Assembly (NCBI GenBank): GCA_965140355.1
Contig: OZ223193.1
Coordinates: 124,001 to 188,000 of the forward strand
Length of the DNA stretch: 64,000 bases
Origin: Acetobacterium sp965140355
GTDB taxonomy: Bacteria; Bacillota; Clostridia; Eubacteriales; Eubacteriaceae
Direction: 5' to 3'
How positions within the stretch are numbered: position 1 is the first letter of the stretch; each line of letters begins with the position of its first letter. The position numbers and the translations under genes are program-made. Shown one piece after another: positions 61,372-64,000 of the stretch. The notes below the pieces were generated by a model, which made no database searches, was not told where the DNA came from, and saw nothing but the letters and a program-made list of their open reading frames with translations.

Positions 61372-62391
61372 TTAATACCTGCCACTGGCAATCTCAAACG
61401 CCGTTTTTTTAAGTACACAGTCTAAGGAAACGCAATCCGGATCGCTGGTATTGATAATCAGCCGTGACGGACAGCCCCCAGGACAAACCGCACGATAAGT
61501 ACAGGTCTGACAATATGCTGGCTCAGCTTTGGTAATGGCAATACTTTTTAACGACTGATCGATAACATTTCCCATATAATAATCCGGATCGTCAATCAAT
61601 GATCCACAGGGATAAGCATCGCCATTGGGAAGAATAACATAGGACAAACCACAAGAAGCATAGCAGTACGCCTTACTGCCTGATGATTTTGCAAGCCGCT
61701 GTTTAGCTTCCTGAATTTCCCGAATGACGATTTTTTTACCAGTGAGTTCATATAATTCCCGTGACGCTTCAACCATTCCAATTAACGCAGTCTTAAGCTG
61801 TTCCGGGGTAGCCTTTTTAATCACACCAGGATAGGCTCTGGCACGCCCAGTCTCCCGAAGCAGATCCAGTCCGATTCCCGCCACGTTACCCAGATAGAAG
61901 GCAAAATTAACCAGCTTCGGTAGTTTCTCAACGTTATAACTCGTGACTACGCTGTTTAGATTAATTTTAATATCCTCATCGGCCAGACATTGAACCCCAG
62001 CGATGGCTTCCCTGGTTTTTCCCCGTAAATATTCGTTAATATCCGGAGGGCCATCCAGACTGATCCCTAAGGATATTTTCATTCGCTTAATTCCGACGGC
62101 AATCTCAGGTGTAATACCCGTTCCATTGGTTTGCATCTGAAAAGATACATCATAGCCATTTGACCGCACATACTCATATATCTGGCAGATCAAAGCATAA
62201 TTCAACAACGGCTCCCCGCCGGCAAACTGAACTTTCATCGCATAATCTGAAAAATGATCCAGCGTCCGGACGGCCGTCTCAAACGCCATATCCTGTCGCT
62301 GATTTGTTGTTCCGGCATAACAATATTTGCAGGACAGATTACATCGACCGGTTGTCCATAAAACAATCAAAATGCGTTGCTTGGCCATCAT
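61372..62391 (-). CDS. Radical SAM / SPASM-domain enzyme
   Basis: About 339 residues from the ATG at 62391 (a TTG-initiated frame to 62406 overlaps the previous gene). The radical SAM cluster motif is CNLSCKYCYAG near residue 13; GGEPLLNY and SLDGPPDINEYLRGK follow. The C-terminal SPASM region has SCGLSYVILPNGDAYPCGSL and CQTCTYRAVCPGGCPS, for auxiliary clusters. It may act on a peptide or, given similarity in layout to NirJ/AhbD enzymes, on a tetrapyrrole; the chelatase neighbours favour the latter idea weakly. Confidence 0.9.
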   Translation of the reverse strand: MMAKQRILIVLWTTGRCNLSCKYCYAGTTNQRQDMAFETAVRTLDHFSDYAMKVQFAGGEPLLNYALICQIYEYVRSNGYDVSFQMQTNGTGITPEIAVGIKRMKISLGISLDGPPDINEYLRGKTREAIAGVQCLADEDIKINLNSVVTSYNVEKLPKLVNFAFYLGNVAGIGLDLLRETGRARAYPGVIKKATPEQLKTALIGMVEASRELYELTGKKIVIREIQEAKQRLAKSSGSKAYCYASCGLSYVILPNGDAYPCGSLIDDPDYYMGNVIDQSLKSIAITKAEPAYCQTCTYRAVCPGGCPSRLIINTSDPDCVSLDCVLKKTAFEIASGRY

Positions 62392-62399
62392 TTTACTTG

Positions 62400-63434
62400 C
62401 TAGCAAATTAAATCATCTACAATTTCTTCAATGCTACCCCGGCTGAACTGGGAATCATCAAAAGGTCGTTTACGCATCCGATGCGGCAGTACATAACCGG
62501 CAGCCTCTTTGACATCTTCTTTGGTCACTTCCGCTCGACCATAATAAGCAGCAATGGTCATCGCCGTTTTCATCATAACGATATCGGCGCGATGACCATC
62601 AACGCCAAGGGTTGTTGATATCTTTGCGATCGTTTCAAGCAATTGATCATCAAAGGTAACATCTGGCAAAAGTTCAATGGCTTTTTGAATCGTATCCGCC
62701 AATGTTGTCTGTTCCTGATTAAATTCCTGATGAAAAGAATCAGATTCTTTTTCAAAATCCAACCGTCTTTTGATGACTTCAACTCGCTGACCAATATCCC
62801 CTTCTCCCAAAACATCCACCACTAATCCAAAACGATCCAGAAGCTGGGGCCGCAAGTCCCCTTCCTCAGGATTCATGGTTCCGACTAGGGTAAACTTAGC
62901 GGGATGGGTAAATGAAATCCCTTCCCGTTCAATGGTATTCACTCCCATGGCTGCCGAATCCAATAAGATATCGACCACATGATCATCCAGCAGGTTTACC
63001 TCATCAACGTAAAGAATATTCCGGTTTGCCTGAGCCAGAATACCCGGTTCAAAGCGTTTTTCCCCTTTTTTAATTGCATGTTCAATATCAAGCGTTCCGA
63101 CAACGCGATCCTCTGTGGCACTCACTGGTAAGTCAATTACCTTCATTTTTGTTTGAACCGTATTGACTTTCTCACTTTTAATTTTTTCCAAACAATCTGA
63201 GCAAGCCTGATCCGTATTAGATGGATCACATGAAAATTTACAGGCTTCGACCTGATCCCGTTCCGGTAATAGATCTGCTAGGGCTCGTACGGCCGTTGAC
63301 TTGGCAGTTCCCTTTTCGCCGCGGATCAATACCCCGCCCAATGACGGATTAATAACATTGAGAATCAGTGCCAGCTTCATTTTTTCCTGTCCGACGATGG
63401 CTGTAAATGGGTAAATTTTGATATTCTTTTTCAT
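62400..63434 (-). CDS. ChlI/BchI-type chelatase AAA+ subunit
   Basis: A 344-residue AAA+ ATPase: FTAIVGQEKMKLALILNVINP at the start, Walker A RGEKGTAKST near residue 38, Walker B YVDEVNLL, DHVVDILLDSAAMG and GTMNPEEGDLRPQLLDRFG. It hydrolyses ATP to drive metal insertion by a BchH/CobN-type large subunit; here CobN is the likely partner. Four cysteines at about residues 68-80 (CKFSCDPSNTDQACSDC) form an extra zinc-like insert seen in cobaltochelatase-type relatives. Confidence 0.93.
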   Translation of the reverse strand: MKKNIKIYPFTAIVGQEKMKLALILNVINPSLGGVLIRGEKGTAKSTAVRALADLLPERDQVEACKFSCDPSNTDQACSDCLEKIKSEKVNTVQTKMKVIDLPVSATEDRVVGTLDIEHAIKKGEKRFEPGILAQANRNILYVDEVNLLDDHVVDILLDSAAMGVNTIEREGISFTHPAKFTLVGTMNPEEGDLRPQLLDRFGLVVDVLGEGDIGQRVEVIKRRLDFEKESDSFHQEFNQEQTTLADTIQKAIELLPDVTFDDQLLETIAKISTTLGVDGHRADIVMMKTAMTIAAYYGRAEVTKEDVKEAAGYVLPHRMRKRPFDDSQFSRGSIEEIVDDLIC

Positions 63435-63476
63435 TTTTTTTCCTTTTCTTATTCGATAATTTTGTATCTAATCACA

Positions 63477-64000
63477 TCAAAGCGATAATGATACGGCAGT
63501 CATCAGACTATTAGCCTGAAGTTCTTCAATCTGATAGCGGTCAGCATCCATCTGAACGGCCAGTTTTTCGGCCAGATTAAGTTTTATAAAACTCTGATCG
63601 GTATCAATCACAATGGTTTTGATCTTTTCGGCCCGAATTCGACCGGCCGCTTTCATCGCTTCTTCAAAGGCATCTTTCCCTTGATCACTATAAGTAGCCC
63701 GACCATCGGAAATCAGCACAATCACCGGCAACATATCCTTATCTTTAATTTTCCCAGCTTTCACCACTTCAAAGGCCATGTTAAGGCCAGCTGCCAGAGG
63801 TGTTCTTCCGCCGGTCGGCAAAGCTGTCAGTTTCTTTTCTGCCAGTTCGACACTGCGGGTGACTCCCAAAACCAATTCAGCGGAATGATTTTTAAAAACG
63901 ATCATCCCGACTTTATCCCGCTTCTGATAAGCATCGTTAAGCATCGAGATAACGGCTCCTTTAACAGCTTTCATCCTTTTATTGGCACCCATGGAGCCGC
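63477..64000 (-). CDS. ChlD-type chelatase subunit with VWA domain, partial
   Basis: Only the C-terminal 174 residues lie in the window; the gene continues beyond 64000. They form a von Willebrand A domain: a MIDAS-type GSMGANKRMKAVKGAV at the window edge, then TGGRTPLAAGLNMAFEVV and VLISDGRATYSDQG. It works with the adjacent ChlI-type ATPase. The 3' end lies 42 nt before that gene. Confidence 0.9.
   Translation of the reverse strand, partial: GSMGANKRMKAVKGAVISMLNDAYQKRDKVGMIVFKNHSAELVLGVTRSVELAEKKLTALPTGGRTPLAAGLNMAFEVVKAGKIKDKDMLPVIVLISDGRATYSDQGKDAFEEAMKAAGRIRAEKIKTIVIDTDQSFIKLNLAEKLAVQMDADRYQIEELQANSLMTAVSLSL

Noticed and set aside
1..64000. CRISPR arrays, insertion sequences or phage genes
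   Set aside because: No regularly spaced direct repeats, transposase motifs or phage structural genes were seen on either strand.

Overview
The window looks like a piece of a low-GC, strictly anaerobic acetogenic Firmicute, most like Acetobacterium (Eubacteriaceae). The main reason is a complete carbonyl branch of the Wood-Ljungdahl pathway: CO dehydrogenase, acetyl-CoA synthase, both corrinoid iron-sulfur protein subunits, the methyltransferase, the corrinoid activator and two CooC-type ATPases. Consensus sigma-A promoters, strong AGGAGG ribosome binding sites, a tetrahydrofolate riboswitch and an L10 leader all fit a Firmicute. No insertion sequence, prophage or CRISPR array was seen.

Layout. 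1-1.9 kb: the end of an acyltransferase operon. 2.2-5.15 kb (+): a THF-riboswitch-controlled folate operon (folE, HD hydrolase, folP, folB-folK fusion), relevant because THF carries the methyl branch of acetogenesis. 5.16-10.9 kb (-): a B12-related activation-domain protein, proS and the rpmG-secE-nusG-rplKA / rplJL block with its L10 leader. 11-15 kb (-): two GNAT acetyltransferases, a membrane-anchored ECF sigma factor operon, tRNA-Arg(CCU) and a VanY peptidase. 15.1-29.6 kb (-): the acs cluster, read as cooC2-acsV-DUF3786-DUF3786, then acsD-acsC-acsE, acsA-cooC-acsB, then a nickel-handling group (His-rich protein, CooT-like protein, DUF3842, small helical protein). 30-31.9 kb: a cupin and ferredoxin divergent from a Crp/Fnr regulator. 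33.4-37.8 kb (-): FmdE, a methyltransferase and a FecBCD-type metallophore/metal ABC importer. 38-46.7 kb (-): Mrp/MinD ATPases, NifX-like proteins, an orphan EutS-like BMC protein, a DUF134 regulator, and a four-domain sulfur-transferase/CoA-disulfide reductase with an ArsR regulator. 47.6-50.3 kb (-): modABC with a modD remnant. 50.6-64 kb (-): cbiC, two CobN-type chelatase large subunits around an ABC exporter, CbiZ, a radical SAM/SPASM enzyme, and ChlI/ChlD-type chelatase subunits.

How it fits together: most of the window supplies or matures cofactors of the acs enzymes, namely folate, nickel (CooC/CooT/His-rich protein), corrinoid (cbiC, cobN, cbiZ, AcsV) and iron-sulfur/molybdenum chemistry. 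The most notable unexplained signal is a 17-bp motif (14 of 17 positions identical) lying just downstream of the -10 box of three promoters: acsDCE, cooC2-acsV and fmdE-ABC importer. It suggests one undescribed regulator ties acetyl-CoA synthase assembly to a metal importer. Other highlights are a second CobN that lacks the histidine of its GTHG motif, an ECF sigma factor fused to two membrane helices, and an Mrp-NifX fusion that keeps an internal ribosome binding site.
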